A DNA stretch of 64,000 nt. Origin: Rhodocyclaceae bacterium (GTDB taxonomy: Bacteria; Pseudomonadota; Gammaproteobacteria; Burkholderiales; Rhodocyclaceae). The stretch spans positions 1 to 64,000 of the forward strand of contig JAGRFY010000022.1 in assembly GCA_020445765.1 (NCBI GenBank). Direction: 5' to 3'. The number at the start of each line of letters is the position of its first letter. Position 1 is the first letter of the stretch. Shown in pieces: positions 14,972 to 26,244 of the stretch. The position numbers were made by a program, and so were the translations under genes. Under the pieces are notes generated by a model. It searched no databases and was not told where the DNA came from. It saw only the letters and a program-made list of their open reading frames with translations.

Positions 14972-16153
14972 ATGATTCTTCGTCGCCTGCTCCCGATCGT
15001 CGTCGTCGTCGTCGCGGCTGCCGGCTTCCTCGCCCTGAAGGCCAGCCGACCGGCGCCGCCTGCAGTCGAGGCCCGCGAGCGGGTGTGGCGGATCGAGACC
15101 CGGCCGGTGGCGGCCGGCGAGGCGCGGCCGACGCTGGTGGTGTACGGGCGCGTCGAGGCCCCCGACCGGCTGCGGGCGGCATCCCCGGTGTCCGGGCGGA
15201 TTCTGGAAGTCGCGGTGCGCGATGGCCAGCTGGTGGATGCCGGCACCGTGCTCGCCCGCCTCGATCCGGGCGACCTCCAGCCCCGGGTCGAACGGGCGCG
15301 TGCCGAAGTCGAGCGCGAACGCATCCGCCATCATCACGACCGCGAGGCAATCGTCGAGGAACGCCGCCTGCGGGATCTCGCCGAGGCCAGTGTCGAACGG
15401 CTGTCGCGCCTGAAGAAGGCACAGCTCGGTGCCGAGAGCGCCCTCGACCAGGCCCGTGAGGCACTCGCGCGGGCGCGCTTGGCGCTGACCCAGCGCGAAC
15501 AGTCGCTGGCCGAGCATCCGGCGCGCCTGTCGCAGTTGCAGGCCAATCTGGCCGAGGCCGAACGCGACGCCGCCCGCGGCCGGATTCGCGCACCGTTCGC
15601 CGGCCGGGTCGCCGGCGTCGAGGTGGCGGCGGGCGACCAGGTGCAGCCCGGCCAGGTGCTGATGTCGCTGTACGCCGCCGACGACCTGTTCCTGAGGGCG
15701 CGTGTGCCGGTGGATTACGCTGCCGAATTGCGCCGCGCGCTCGCCGCCGGCGAGCCGCTCGCGGCCGAAGCCGAATACGGCGAGCGGCGGATCGCTGCGC
15801 GGCTCGAACGCATCGGCGGCGAAGCCGACGCGCGCGGCATCGACGTGCTGCTGCGCCTGATAGACGGCGACGACGTACCGGTCGGCGCCTTCCTCGCCGC
15901 CCGCCTGCAGCGGCCGATCGCCGACGGCGTGATCGAGTTGCCGTACTCGGCCCTGCACGGCGGCAACCGCATCTATCGCATCGACGGCGGGCGGTTGGCC
16001 TCGGTGGCAGTGACGCGGGTCGGCGAGCGCCGCGACGGTGACGACGTGCGGGTGCTGCTGCGCGCGCCGCAACTGGCCGCCGGCAGCGAAGTGATGGTGA
16101 CTCACCTGCCCAACGCGATCGACGGCCTCGCCGTCGAACCGCTGACGCGATGA
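14972..16153 (+). CDS. RND efflux membrane-fusion (periplasmic adaptor) protein
   Basis: 393-aa HlyD-like adaptor. An N-terminal membrane anchor covers residues 5-22. A biotinyl-lipoyl half domain follows (GRVEAPDRLRAASPVSGRI), then a long charged coiled coil at residues about 105-205 and the second lipoyl half (RIRAPFAGRVAGVEV). A beta-barrel and membrane-proximal domain lie near the C-terminus. It couples the RND pump encoded next (ATGA overlap) to an outer-membrane channel. No channel gene is in the window. Confidence 0.9.
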   Translation: MILRRLLPIVVVVVAAAGFLALKASRPAPPAVEARERVWRIETRPVAAGEARPTLVVYGRVEAPDRLRAASPVSGRILEVAVRDGQLVDAGTVLARLDPGDLQPRVERARAEVERERIRHHHDREAIVEERRLRDLAEASVERLSRLKKAQLGAESALDQAREALARARLALTQREQSLAEHPARLSQLQANLAEAERDAARGRIRAPFAGRVAGVEVAAGDQVQPGQVLMSLYAADDLFLRARVPVDYAAELRRALAAGEPLAAEAEYGERRIAARLERIGGEADARGIDVLLRLIDGDDVPVGAFLAARLQRPIADGVIELPYSALHGGNRIYRIDGGRLASVAVTRVGERRDGDDVRVLLRAPQLAAGSEVMVTHLPNAIDGLAVEPLTR

Positions 16154-19100
16154 GCACCGCCAAGCACGGCATCCTGGCCGCGCTGCTGCGCCACCGGGTG
16201 GCGGCGAACGTGCTGATGCTGCTGGCGGTGTTCGCTGGCCTGGTCGGGGTCAGCCGGATGAACGTCCAGTTCTTCCCGACCTTCGAGCTCGACATCGTCA
16301 GCGTGCGGGTGGTGTGGAGCGGCGCTTCGGCCGAGGACGTCGAAGTCGGCATCACCGATCCTCTCGAAGAGCGCCTGAAGAACGTCGACGGCCTCAAGCG
16401 CATGACCTCGACCTCGGCCCAGGGCATCGCCAGCATCACCCTGGAGCTCGAGGAAGGCACCGACCCGCTGCTGGCGCTCGACCAGGTGCGCCAGCGGGTG
16501 GACGAATTCCGCAACCTGCCGCGCGACGCCGAGACCCCGCAGATCAGCCGCATCACCCGCTACGAGCCGATTGCGCGGCTGCTGGTACGCGGCGGCGACG
16601 TCGAGCAGTTGCGCCCATGGGTGCGCCGCTTCGAGAGCGAACTGCTGGCGGGTGGCATCGACCGCATCGACATCACCGGGCTGCCGGAGCAGCGCATCGC
16701 GATCGAGATCCCGTCGGCGGCACTGCAGACCCTCGGCCTGTCGCTGGTCGAGGTCGGCGAGCGGGTCGCGCTGCTCGCCCGCGACGTGCCCGCCGGTATC
16801 GCCGGCGAGCGCGACGGTGCCCGCGAGCTGCGAGGGCTCGAACAACGCCGCGACCCGGCTTCGTTTGCCGAGCTGGCGGTCTCGAGCGAGCCCTCCGGCC
16901 TGGTCAGACTCGGCGAGATCGCCGAGATCCGGCGCGAACCGCGCCCGGGTGCCCTGACCTTGAGCGAAGGCGGCGACGCGGTGGTCGAGATGAAGCTGCA
17001 GCGCGCCGAGAGCGGGCACTCGCTGCGCGCCGCCGAAGCCCTCCAGGCCTGGCTGACGCGCACCCGCCCGACCCTGCCGCCGACGATCGAACTGGAGGTC
17101 TTCGACGCCCAGTGGCAGCTGATTCGCGACCGGATCGAACTGCTGATCGAGAACGGTCTCGGCGGCCTGTTGCTGGTGGTGCTGGTGCTCTACCTGTTCC
17201 TGCCGGCCCGGGTCGCCTTCTGGGTGATGGTCGGCATTCCGACCGCCTTCCTCGGCACCCTCGGGCTGATGCTGATCTTCGGCGGATCGATCAACATGAT
17301 CAGCCTGTTCGCTCTGATCATGGCGCTCGGCATCATCGTCGATGACGCCATCGTCGTCAGCGAGGACGCCGACACCCATCGCAGCATGGGCGAGCCGCCG
17401 GAGGCCGCGGCCCTCGGCGGGGCACGTCGCATGCTCGCACCGGTGATCGCGGCGTCGCTGACCACCGTTGCCGCCTTCGTGCCGCTGATGATGGTCGGCG
17501 GCGTCATCGGCAACATCCTCGGCGACATCCCGTTCGTCATGGTGATGGTGATCCTGGCCTCGTTGCTGGAGAGCTTCCTGATCCTGCCGGCCCACCTCAA
17601 GGGCGCCCTGCGCGGTGAGGCCGCGGCCCGCAGCACGCGCCTGCGCAAGTGGCTCGAGCACGGCTTCGAACGCATCCGCGACCACCATTTCCGCCGACTG
17701 GTGACCTGGGCGCTGGTGTGGCGCGGCACCACCGTTGCGATCACCCTGTCGCTGATGCTGCTGGCGGTGGGCCTGCTCGCCGGCGGGCGCATCGGCTTCG
17801 AGTTCTTTCCGGCACCGGAAGGGCAGACGGTGTATGCCAACGCCACCTTCGTCGCCGGCACGCCGCGCGCGCAAACTGCTGCCTTCCTGCGTGAACTGGA
17901 ACGGGCGCTCGCCGACACCGAACGGGAACTCGGTGGCGAGCTGGTCGAGACCGCGGTGTCCTGGCTGGGCTCGACGGTCGGCACCGGTGCCGGCGGCAGT
18001 GCCCGCGGCGACCAGTTGGCCTCGATGATGATCGAGCTGTCCCCGCCCGACAGCCGCAGCGTACGCAACGACCGGTTCTTGAAGGTCTGGCGCGACAAGG
18101 TGACGCCGGCGGCGGGGCTCGAGCTGCTGACCTTCACCGCGCGCCGCGCCGGTCCGCCGGGACGCGATCTCAACGTGCGCCTGACCGGCGACGATGCCGA
18201 CGCCCTCAAGGCGGCCGCACTGGAGCTGGCCGAGACGATGAAGAGCATTCCAGGCGTCAGCGACACCGAGGACGACATGCCGTTCGGCCGGGAACAGTTG
18301 ATCTACCGACTGAGCCCGGCCGGCGAGGCACTTGGCCTGACCACCGAGAGTCTCGGCCGCCAATTGCGTGCGGCCTTCGACGGCAGCCTCGCCCAGCTGG
18401 TCCAGGTCGGGCGCGACGAGCTCGAAGTCCGTGTATTGCTGCCGCGCGACGAACGCACCCGCCTCGACGTCTTCGACCGCATCGCGATACGCCTGCCCGA
18501 CGGCGCCTTCGCACCGCTCGCCAGCGTCGCTGCATTCGAATCGCGGCGTGGCTTCGAGGCCTTGCGCCACGCCGACGGCAGGCTCGCGGTGGAGGTGTCG
18601 GGCGAGATCGACAGCGGTCGCACGTCCGCCGACGTGATCCGCGGCGAACTGGCGCGCGAGACACTGCCGTCGCTGGCCGAGCGACACGGCGTCTCGTACA
18701 GCTTCGAGGGACGGGCCAGCGACCAGCGCGAGACCATGGCCGACATGGGTCGCGGCCTGGTCGTCGGCCTGGCCCTGATCTACTTCATCCTGGTGTGGTC
18801 GTTCGCGTCGTGGAGCTGGCCGCTGGTGGTGATGGCGGCGATACCGCTCGGCCTCGCCGGTGCGATCTTCGGCCACTGGCTGCTCGGACTCAAGCTGACC
18901 ATCCTGTCGATGTTCGGCCTGTTCGGCCTTTCCGGCATCGTCGTCAACAACTCGATCATCCTGGTGACGATGTTCCAGGCCCTGCAGAAGAAGGGGATGG
19001 ACCGCGAACAGGCGTTGATCGGCGCATCCTGCGCCCGCCTGCGCGCGGTGCTGCTGACCTCGCTGACGACGATCGGCGGCCTCACGCCGCTGCTGTTCGA

Positions 19101-19272
19101 GACCTCACTGCAGGCCCAGTTCCTGATTCCGATGGCTGCGTCGATCGCGTTCGGGCTCGGTTTCTCGGCCGTGCTCGTGCTCTTCTTCGTGCCGGCGCTG
19201 CTGTCGCTGCTGGAAAGCCTGAAGCGCGCCCTGGGGGGCAGCGCACGCCAAGGCGCCACGGCCGGCGCCTGA
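16150..19272 (+). CDS. RND family efflux permease (AcrB-type)
   Basis: 1040-aa inner-membrane transporter of the AcrB/HAE superfamily with 12 predicted helices and two large periplasmic loops. The proton-relay Asp pair is in GIIVDDAIVV near residue 398 (TM4). A second conserved Gly-rich stretch, FGLSGIVVNNSIILV, is the TM10 counterpart, with Asn pairs as in AcrB-like proteins. The first residues include the usual FFPTFELDIVSV segment. It overlaps the adaptor gene by 4 bases. The export substrate cannot be read from the sequence. Confidence 0.93.
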   Translation: MSTAKHGILAALLRHRVAANVLMLLAVFAGLVGVSRMNVQFFPTFELDIVSVRVVWSGASAEDVEVGITDPLEERLKNVDGLKRMTSTSAQGIASITLELEEGTDPLLALDQVRQRVDEFRNLPRDAETPQISRITRYEPIARLLVRGGDVEQLRPWVRRFESELLAGGIDRIDITGLPEQRIAIEIPSAALQTLGLSLVEVGERVALLARDVPAGIAGERDGARELRGLEQRRDPASFAELAVSSEPSGLVRLGEIAEIRREPRPGALTLSEGGDAVVEMKLQRAESGHSLRAAEALQAWLTRTRPTLPPTIELEVFDAQWQLIRDRIELLIENGLGGLLLVVLVLYLFLPARVAFWVMVGIPTAFLGTLGLMLIFGGSINMISLFALIMALGIIVDDAIVVSEDADTHRSMGEPPEAAALGGARRMLAPVIAASLTTVAAFVPLMMVGGVIGNILGDIPFVMVMVILASLLESFLILPAHLKGALRGEAAARSTRLRKWLEHGFERIRDHHFRRLVTWALVWRGTTVAITLSLMLLAVGLLAGGRIGFEFFPAPEGQTVYANATFVAGTPRAQTAAFLRELERALADTERELGGELVETAVSWLGSTVGTGAGGSARGDQLASMMIELSPPDSRSVRNDRFLKVWRDKVTPAAGLELLTFTARRAGPPGRDLNVRLTGDDADALKAAALELAETMKSIPGVSDTEDDMPFGREQLIYRLSPAGEALGLTTESLGRQLRAAFDGSLAQLVQVGRDELEVRVLLPRDERTRLDVFDRIAIRLPDGAFAPLASVAAFESRRGFEALRHADGRLAVEVSGEIDSGRTSADVIRGELARETLPSLAERHGVSYSFEGRASDQRETMADMGRGLVVGLALIYFILVWSFASWSWPLVVMAAIPLGLAGAIFGHWLLGLKLTILSMFGLFGLSGIVVNNSIILVTMFQALQKKGMDREQALIGASCARLRAVLLTSLTTIGGLTPLLFETSLQAQFLIPMAASIAFGLGFSAVLVLFFVPALLSLLESLKRALGGSARQGATAGA

Positions 19273-19306
19273 GCACAGCCCTGCCCGGCGGTCGGCATGT
19301 GACAGA

Positions 19307-19320
19307 TTCCCACACGGGAA
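19307..19320. promoter_or_regulatory. Inverted repeat upstream of the DUF2946 cassette
   Basis: TTCCC and GGGAA flank ACAC, 35 bases upstream of the DUF2946 start. This may be an operator for the receptor cassette, but no regulator gene is adjacent and the arms are short. Confidence 0.3.
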
Positions 19321-19354
19321 ACGTGGTGATACATTCCGCGCTGGAGCCGATGCC

Positions 19355-19726
19355 GTGAAACGCCACCCCCTCACTCGCCGCCGTCTTGCGCTGAACTTCA
19401 TCGGCGTGCTCGCGCTGTTGCTCCATCTCGCCAGCACGGCGTCGATGGCCGGCATGGGCATCGATGGCCAGGTCATCTGTACGGCACAGGGGCTGGTATC
19501 GATATCGAGCCTTGCGCCGGATGAGCCGGCGGGTGAACTCGCCCACGAATGCTGCGAGCTTGGCTGCGTCTGCGCCACCGTGCCCTGCGACGGCTGCGAT
19601 GCGGTGTTCGACTTTGCCGCGGACGCCGCCAGCGTGCTCGCCCTGGTGGCGGCCGGCGCCGAGGCGCGAGCGCCGCCTTCGGAATATTCACCCTCCGAGC
19701 CTCGCGGCCCACCACCGCTCTCCTGA
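19355..19726 (+). CDS. DUF2946 Cys-rich exported protein
   Basis: 123-aa protein with an N-terminal hydrophobic segment (LNFIGVLALLLHLASTASMA) and a Cys-rich middle, HECCELGCVCATVPCDGCD. The DUF2946 family often sits beside TonB-dependent receptors and copper genes, so a periplasmic metal role is a fair guess but is not shown. The start is GTG with GGAG upstream; no ATG is in frame. It opens a four-gene plus-strand cassette (receptor, Asp-box protein, thioredoxin). Confidence 0.78.
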   Translation: MKRHPLTRRRLALNFIGVLALLLHLASTASMAGMGIDGQVICTAQGLVSISSLAPDEPAGELAHECCELGCVCATVPCDGCDAVFDFAADAASVLALVAAGAEARAPPSEYSPSEPRGPPPLS

Positions 19727-19825
19727 CCCGTTCCGTCGACGCACACGGGCAGCGCCCGCCCGCGTCCTTCGTCCGCGCCCACGGTCGCCCGACCGATCGC
19801 GCGATCGACCGCTCAGGAGAAATAC

Positions 19826-22003
19826 ATGAATACCGAAATCGCCGCGCGCAGCCGCGCGGCATCGCGGCGCACGCCGCTCGCTGCGCTGACCGCGCTGCCC
19901 GTCGTCAGCCTCCTCGTTGTTCCGACCCCCGCTTCCTGCGCCGATGCCCCGGCGCTGACGCTGCCCGCCGTCTCGGTCACCGGTACCCGCGAACAGCAGC
20001 CGCTCGCCGAGACCACGGCGGCGGTCGGCGTGGTCGGCGAAGACGCCGTCCGCCTGGTTCGACCCGCCCACCCCAGCGAAATCGTCAGCCAGGTGCCCGG
20101 CGCAGCCATCGCCGTCACCAACGGCGAGGGCCACACCACGGCAATCCGCCAGCCCTTCACCACCGCGCCGGTCTATCTGTTCCTCGAGGACGGCGTGCCG
20201 ACCCGCTCCACCGGCTTCTTCAACCACAACGCCCTCTACGAGGTGAACCTGCCGCAGTCGGGGGGCATCGAGATCACCCGGGGCCCCGGTACCGCCTTGT
20301 ACGGCTCCGACGCGATCGGCGGCATTGTCAATGTGTTGACCCGTACGCCGCCGTCGGCACCCGAGGCTTATCTGTCGGGCGAGGCCGGTGGCAACGGCTG
20401 GTGGCGCCTATTGGCCGGCGGCGGCGCCGGCTACGATGCCGGCGGCTGGCGCGGCGACGCAAACCTCACCCACACCGACGGCTGGCGTGACGGCACCGAC
20501 TATGACCGCCGCAGCGCGACGCTGCGCTGGGACCATGCGCCGGGCGACGCCACGGTCGCCAAGACCGTGCTGGCCCATTCGAGCATCGACCAGCAGACCG
20601 GTGCCAATTCGCCTCTGATACGCTCGGACTTCGACGATTATCCGACCCGCAACTACAAGCAAATTGCCTTCAGGAAGGTCGATGCCCTGCGCATCTCCAG
20701 CGCCATCGAGCACGAGGAAGGCGCTGACCTCTACTCGCTGACGCCGTACTACCGCGACGACAGCATGGACCTGCTGGCGACATTCCTTCTCGCCTTCGAT
20801 CCAACCGTCTACACCACCCAGAACCGCTCGGTCGGCCTGCTGGCAAAATGGCGCCGCGATCTGGCGCCGATGCGCACTCGGCTGATCCTCGGCGTGGATC
20901 TGGACCACAGTCCGGGCAGCCGCCTCGAGCGCAGGCTGAACCTGGTGACCGAAGGCTCCGGCGCATCACGCCAGTTCCTCGACTACAGCGTCGGTGGCGT
21001 CGCCTATGACTACGACGTCAGCTTCACCGGCATTTCGCCGTACGTCCACGCTGAATTCTCGCCGATCGAACGCCTGCGTGTGACTGCCGGCCTGCGCTAC
21101 GACCACCTGCGCTACGACTTCGACAACGCCTTCGCCCCCGCCGCCGTCGCGGTGACGACGACGACCAACGGGACGCCAGGTACCCGCTTCTACGGCCAGG
21201 CGCCCGACGGCGAGGTCGATTTCGATCACCTGAGCCCGAAACTGGGCGTGAGCGTCGCGCTCGGCGAGGCCAGCAGCCTGCATCTGGCCTGGACCCACGG
21301 CTTTCGCGCCCCGTCCGAAAGCCAGCTGTTCCGGCCGTCCGCAGCTTCCAGCGCCAGCGCCGCCCAGGCGTCGTCCAGCGCGGCACTGGCACTCGATCCG
21401 GTCAAGGCCGACCAGATCGAAGCCGGGCTGCGCGGCCGCATCGGCACCCTCGACTACGACGCGGTGATCTACCAGCTCACCAAGCGTGACGACATCCTGA
21501 GCTATCGCGACACCGAGACCAATGCAACGACCGCGGTGAACGCCGGACGAACGACCCATCGCGGCATCGAACTCGCAGCCGGGTTCCCGCTCGCCACCCG
21601 TTGGCGAGTCGACGCCGCGCTGTCCTGGTCCCGTCACGAGTATGCCGATTGGGTCGTTCCGGGTACGGCCGATTTCACCGGCAACGAAATCGAGGCGGCA
21701 CCCCGCTTCCTCGGCAATACGCGGCTGGGCTGGTCCCCGGCGGCAGGCACCCGCCTCCAGCTCGAGTGGGTCCATGTCGGCAGCTACTGGATGGACCAGG
21801 CGAACACGATGCGTTACGGCGGTCACGACCTCTTCCACCTGCGGGCCGAGTGGTCACCGAACGACCGGCTGAAACTGTTCGGCAACATCACCAACCTGGG
21901 CGATCATCGCTACGCCGACAGCGCCCAGATCTCGTCGTCGACACCGGTCTACTCGCCCGGCCTGCCGCGGACCCTGATCGCCGGCGTGGAGGCGACATGG
22001 TGA
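19826..22003 (+). CDS. TonB-dependent outer-membrane receptor
   Basis: 725-aa receptor. A long signal peptide (about 40 residues, ending CADA) is followed by a TonB-box-like LPAVSVTGTRE. The plug domain spans residues about 60-170, with EITRGPGTALYGSDAIGGIVNV typical of plugs, and a 22-strand barrel ends in the usual aromatic residue (VEATW). The substrate is unknown; the DUF2946, Asp-box and thioredoxin partners suggest a metal such as copper. AGGAG precedes the ATG. The last 7 bases overlap the next gene. Confidence 0.93.
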   Translation: MNTEIAARSRAASRRTPLAALTALPVVSLLVVPTPASCADAPALTLPAVSVTGTREQQPLAETTAAVGVVGEDAVRLVRPAHPSEIVSQVPGAAIAVTNGEGHTTAIRQPFTTAPVYLFLEDGVPTRSTGFFNHNALYEVNLPQSGGIEITRGPGTALYGSDAIGGIVNVLTRTPPSAPEAYLSGEAGGNGWWRLLAGGGAGYDAGGWRGDANLTHTDGWRDGTDYDRRSATLRWDHAPGDATVAKTVLAHSSIDQQTGANSPLIRSDFDDYPTRNYKQIAFRKVDALRISSAIEHEEGADLYSLTPYYRDDSMDLLATFLLAFDPTVYTTQNRSVGLLAKWRRDLAPMRTRLILGVDLDHSPGSRLERRLNLVTEGSGASRQFLDYSVGGVAYDYDVSFTGISPYVHAEFSPIERLRVTAGLRYDHLRYDFDNAFAPAAVAVTTTTNGTPGTRFYGQAPDGEVDFDHLSPKLGVSVALGEASSLHLAWTHGFRAPSESQLFRPSAASSASAAQASSSAALALDPVKADQIEAGLRGRIGTLDYDAVIYQLTKRDDILSYRDTETNATTAVNAGRTTHRGIELAAGFPLATRWRVDAALSWSRHEYADWVVPGTADFTGNEIEAAPRFLGNTRLGWSPAAGTRLQLEWVHVGSYWMDQANTMRYGGHDLFHLRAEWSPNDRLKLFGNITNLGDHRYADSAQISSSTPVYSPGLPRTLIAGVEATW

Positions 22004-23169
22004 TCCGCGCGCGCCTCCTCGTTTCGCTCGCATTGCTGCTGGCCGGCGGTGCGGGCGCACAGACGCCGCACGCCGACCACGGCACGCGCCCGGCCCTGGG
22101 CGCGTCGGCCGCCTTCGACGCCAACGGTCGCCTGTGGGCCGTGCATGTGGACGACGAACATGTCCGGCTCTCGGTCTCCGACGATCAGGGCGTCAGCTGG
22201 CATGCTGCCGGCACGGTCAATGGCGACCCGGAAGCGATCGCAGCCGGCGGCGACAATCGGCCGAAGCTGGTATTCGACACCGCGGGCCGGATGCACGTCA
22301 GCTGGACGCATCCGCTGGCCATGCCCTATGCCGGCGAGATTCGCATTGCCAGTGCCGCCGCAGCCGGCGAGGCCTTCTCGGCGCCATTGACGGTGCACCG
22401 GGACCGGCAACAGATCACCCACCGCTTCGATGCGCTCACGGCCGCCCGCAACGGCGAGCTGGTGGTCGCCTGGATCGACAAGCGCGATCTGGAGGCAGCC
22501 AGGGCGCAGGGCGACGACTATCGTGGTGCGGCGATCTACTACGCGGTGTCGCGTGACGGCGGTCGCAGCTTCGAGCCCGAGCGATTGCTCGCGGCCCACA
22601 GTTGTGAATGCTGCCGCATCGCCCTGGCGCCGAAGCACGACGGCCACGTGCAGGCGCTATGGCGACACGTCTTTGCGCCCAACGTCCGCGACCATGCGAC
22701 AGCGACGATCGCCCTCGATGGCAAGGAGCGGCCGATGACGCGTGCGACGCGGGACGAATGGGCGCTGGACGCCTGCCCGCACCATGGTCCGTCGATGGTC
22801 GAGGACCGGACGGGTCGCCTGCACGCGGTCTGGTTCACCGGAGCGCCGGGCCGCGAGGGCGCCTACTACGGCCGCCTCGGCGGGAACGGCATGGCGGCGG
22901 TGGCAAGGCTGCCGGACGCGCGCGCCGCCCACGCCGACCTTGCGGTCAGCGACATGACGGTGGTGCTGGCCTGGAAGCGATTCGACGGCCATGCCACCGA
23001 ACTCAGAACGATGCGCTCGCAGGACGGCGGCGACACCTGGGGCGAGGCGATCACCCTGGCGCGGACCGTCGATGCCTCGGGCCAGCCCTTCGTCCTGGTC
23101 GACGCGGGCCGATTCCATGTCTTCTGGCATGGGCGGGAATTCCCGCTCGGAACCTGGCGCCTGCCATGA
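21997..23169 (+). CDS. Exported sialidase-fold (Asp-box) beta-propeller protein
   Basis: 390-aa protein with a signal peptide (MVIRARLLVSLALLLAGGAGA) and three Asp-box motifs, SDDQGVSWH, SRDGGRSFE and SQDGGDTWG, which mark a sialidase-type propeller. A Cys cluster, HSCECCRIA, near residue 205 and DACPHHG near residue 258 could bind a metal or haem. I see no sialidase Arg triad, so glycosidase activity is unlikely. The position between a TonB receptor and a TlpA-like protein suggests a periplasmic or surface part of one uptake system. Confidence 0.8.
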   Translation: MVIRARLLVSLALLLAGGAGAQTPHADHGTRPALGASAAFDANGRLWAVHVDDEHVRLSVSDDQGVSWHAAGTVNGDPEAIAAGGDNRPKLVFDTAGRMHVSWTHPLAMPYAGEIRIASAAAAGEAFSAPLTVHRDRQQITHRFDALTAARNGELVVAWIDKRDLEAARAQGDDYRGAAIYYAVSRDGGRSFEPERLLAAHSCECCRIALAPKHDGHVQALWRHVFAPNVRDHATATIALDGKERPMTRATRDEWALDACPHHGPSMVEDRTGRLHAVWFTGAPGREGAYYGRLGGNGMAAVARLPDARAAHADLAVSDMTVVLAWKRFDGHATELRTMRSQDGGDTWGEAITLARTVDASGQPFVLVDAGRFHVFWHGREFPLGTWRLP

Positions 23170-23645
23170 CGCGGCTCCTCGCCTGTCTGCTGCTGTCGCT
23201 CGCCGCCGCGGCGGCGGCGGCAGCCCCGCCCCGGGCTTTCGACGAGAACACGCTGGCCGACCTCCGCCGGCAACTCCGCGGAAGCCCATTCATTCTGGCC
23301 CTGTGGTCGGTGCATTGCGCGCCGTGCCGCGAGGAGCTGCCTCGACTGCGCGACCTCGCGCGCCGCTACCCGGCGGTACCGGTGGTGTTCGTCGCAGCCG
23401 ATCCACCCGAGGCGCACGGCGCGGTCGAGCGGATGTGGACGGCGCTGGCGATGGGCGAGACCCCGGGCTGGGCCTTCGCCCACGACTACCTCGAACGCTT
23501 GCGCTGGCACATCGATCCGGACTGGTACGGCGAATTGCCACGGACCTATTTCCATGACGCCCGCCACGAAGCCCGGGCGCACAGCGGCGTCATCGATCAC
23601 CAGTCGACGGCTAGGTGGATGTCCGCCGTGTCACCAGCGCCGTGA
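23166..23645 (+). CDS. TlpA-like periplasmic thioredoxin
   Basis: 159-aa thioredoxin-fold protein with a signal peptide rich in Ala (residues 1-20) and an active site HCAPCREELP (CxxC) near residue 50. TlpA-like proteins reduce Cys pairs in the periplasm, often in copper or haem protein assembly. The start shares ATGA with the preceding stop. It may keep the Cys clusters of the Asp-box protein or the DUF2946 protein reduced; that pairing is inferred from position. Confidence 0.85.
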   Translation: MTRLLACLLLSLAAAAAAAAPPRAFDENTLADLRRQLRGSPFILALWSVHCAPCREELPRLRDLARRYPAVPVVFVAADPPEAHGAVERMWTALAMGETPGWAFAHDYLERLRWHIDPDWYGELPRTYFHDARHEARAHSGVIDHQSTARWMSAVSPAP

Positions 23646-23687
23646 GCGTCGACGCGTGCCAAGGCCCGTGCGCTCCCGGCCGGAAGG

Positions 23688-25080
<1,393 letters not shown>

Positions 25081-25088
<8 letters not shown>

Positions 25089-25314
25089 GGAGTTCGGCGT
25101 TGAGTTCGTCGATGATCGGCGCCCAGTCGGCATCCTCCTGGATCTCCTCGCGCAGGAAGGCGGCCTGGGAAGCCGACCAGAAGGGTGCATCCGACAGCCG
25201 TACGCTCTCCGGCAGGGGTCGGTGGGTCTCGATGAAGCGTGCGATCGATGCCTCGTCGTTCGGCAGACCGAGTTGGGCGAACAGGTTGGTCATGCTGTGA
25301 ACGGGTGCTTCCAT
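25081..25314 (-). CDS. DUF2789 protein (internal start of the fused frame)
   Basis: 77-aa protein [20 protein letters not shown] and onward, a helical DUF2789 family member of unknown function. It has GGAGG seven bases before its own ATG, so it can be translated alone although it is in frame with the upstream transporter. Most relatives are separate small genes. It overlaps fumC by 8 bases. Confidence 0.7.
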
Positions 25315-26244
25315 GATGTCCTCCGGGGGTTGGCAAACAATGGATGGGACGCCGTCGTCGCCTGCGAGTTTCCGCCGCGTGCCGACTGCGAGCAAGCCGT
25401 TGGCGAGCGCGGTGCCCATCAGAATGATCGCGCACCCCGCCAACATCTGCCAGGTGATCCGTTCGTCGCCGAGCCAGGCACCCCACAACATCCCGAACAA
25501 GGGCACCATGAACGTCACCGAGATCGCCCGCGCCGGCCCCACCCGGGCAATCAGCCGGAAGTAGAGAAAATAGGCGAAGCCGGTGCACAGCACGGCCAGC
25601 GTCAGCACCGCCGTCCAGATGCCCGCACCCGGCAGCTGCGACGGCCACCAGGCGATGGCGAACGGCAGCAGCATCGACGCGGCAAACAGCTGGCTGGCCG
25701 TAGCCACGGCCAGTGGCGCCACGCCGGCGAGGTGGCGTTTCGTGAAGTTGGCGGCGACGCCGTAGGACAGGGTCGCACCGACGCAGGCCAGCACCTGCCA
25801 GCCGGCGCCGTCGGCATCGAACGAGGCCTTGTTCCAGGACAGCACGGCGACACCGGCAAAGCCCAGCACCAGACCGAGCACCGCCGAAGGCGACAGGCGG
25901 TCGCGCAGCCATAGGTAGGCGACCAATGCGGCCCACAGCGGCGAACTGGCGTTCGCCACGGCCGCGAATCCCGCCGGCAGCGTCGTCAGCGCCCACGCAT
26001 ACAGCGTGAATGGCAGGGCCGAATTGGTGAAGCCGACGAAGGCCAGCGCCGCCGCGCGTTCGCGCATCACGTGCAGCCCGCCCTGCCACGCCAGCACCGG
26101 CAACAGCACCATCGCAGCGATACCGACCCGCAGCGCGATCAGGGTGACGGCGCCGAAGGCCGGCCCGGTGATCCGCATCAGCAGGAAGGATCCCCCCCAG
26201 ATCGCTGCCAGCAGCACCAGGTCGGCAAGGTCGCGCCGTGCCAT
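25081..26244 (-). CDS. EamA/DMT transporter joined in frame to DUF2789
   Basis: 387-aa open frame. Residues 1-290 are a ten-helix drug/metabolite transporter with two EamA repeats ([12 protein letters not shown] at the start, [20 protein letters not shown], then [21 protein letters not shown]). Residues 290-310 are a polar linker. Residues 311-387 match DUF2789. No stop codon lies between the two parts. The start at 26244 shares bases with the ogt stop (TGATG). EamA proteins usually end near residue 290-300. The DUF2789 part also has its own strong ribosome site, so both a fusion and a free DUF2789 protein may be made. Confidence 0.82.

Noticed and set aside
16102..18876. A 924-codon open frame antisense to the RND permease
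   Set aside because: His/Gln/Arg-rich shadow frame without motifs; the plus-strand permease is unambiguous.
21997..23169. Reading the Asp-box protein as a true sialidase
   Set aside because: Asp boxes are structural. I could not find the Arg triad or the Tyr/Glu pair expected for sialidase catalysis.
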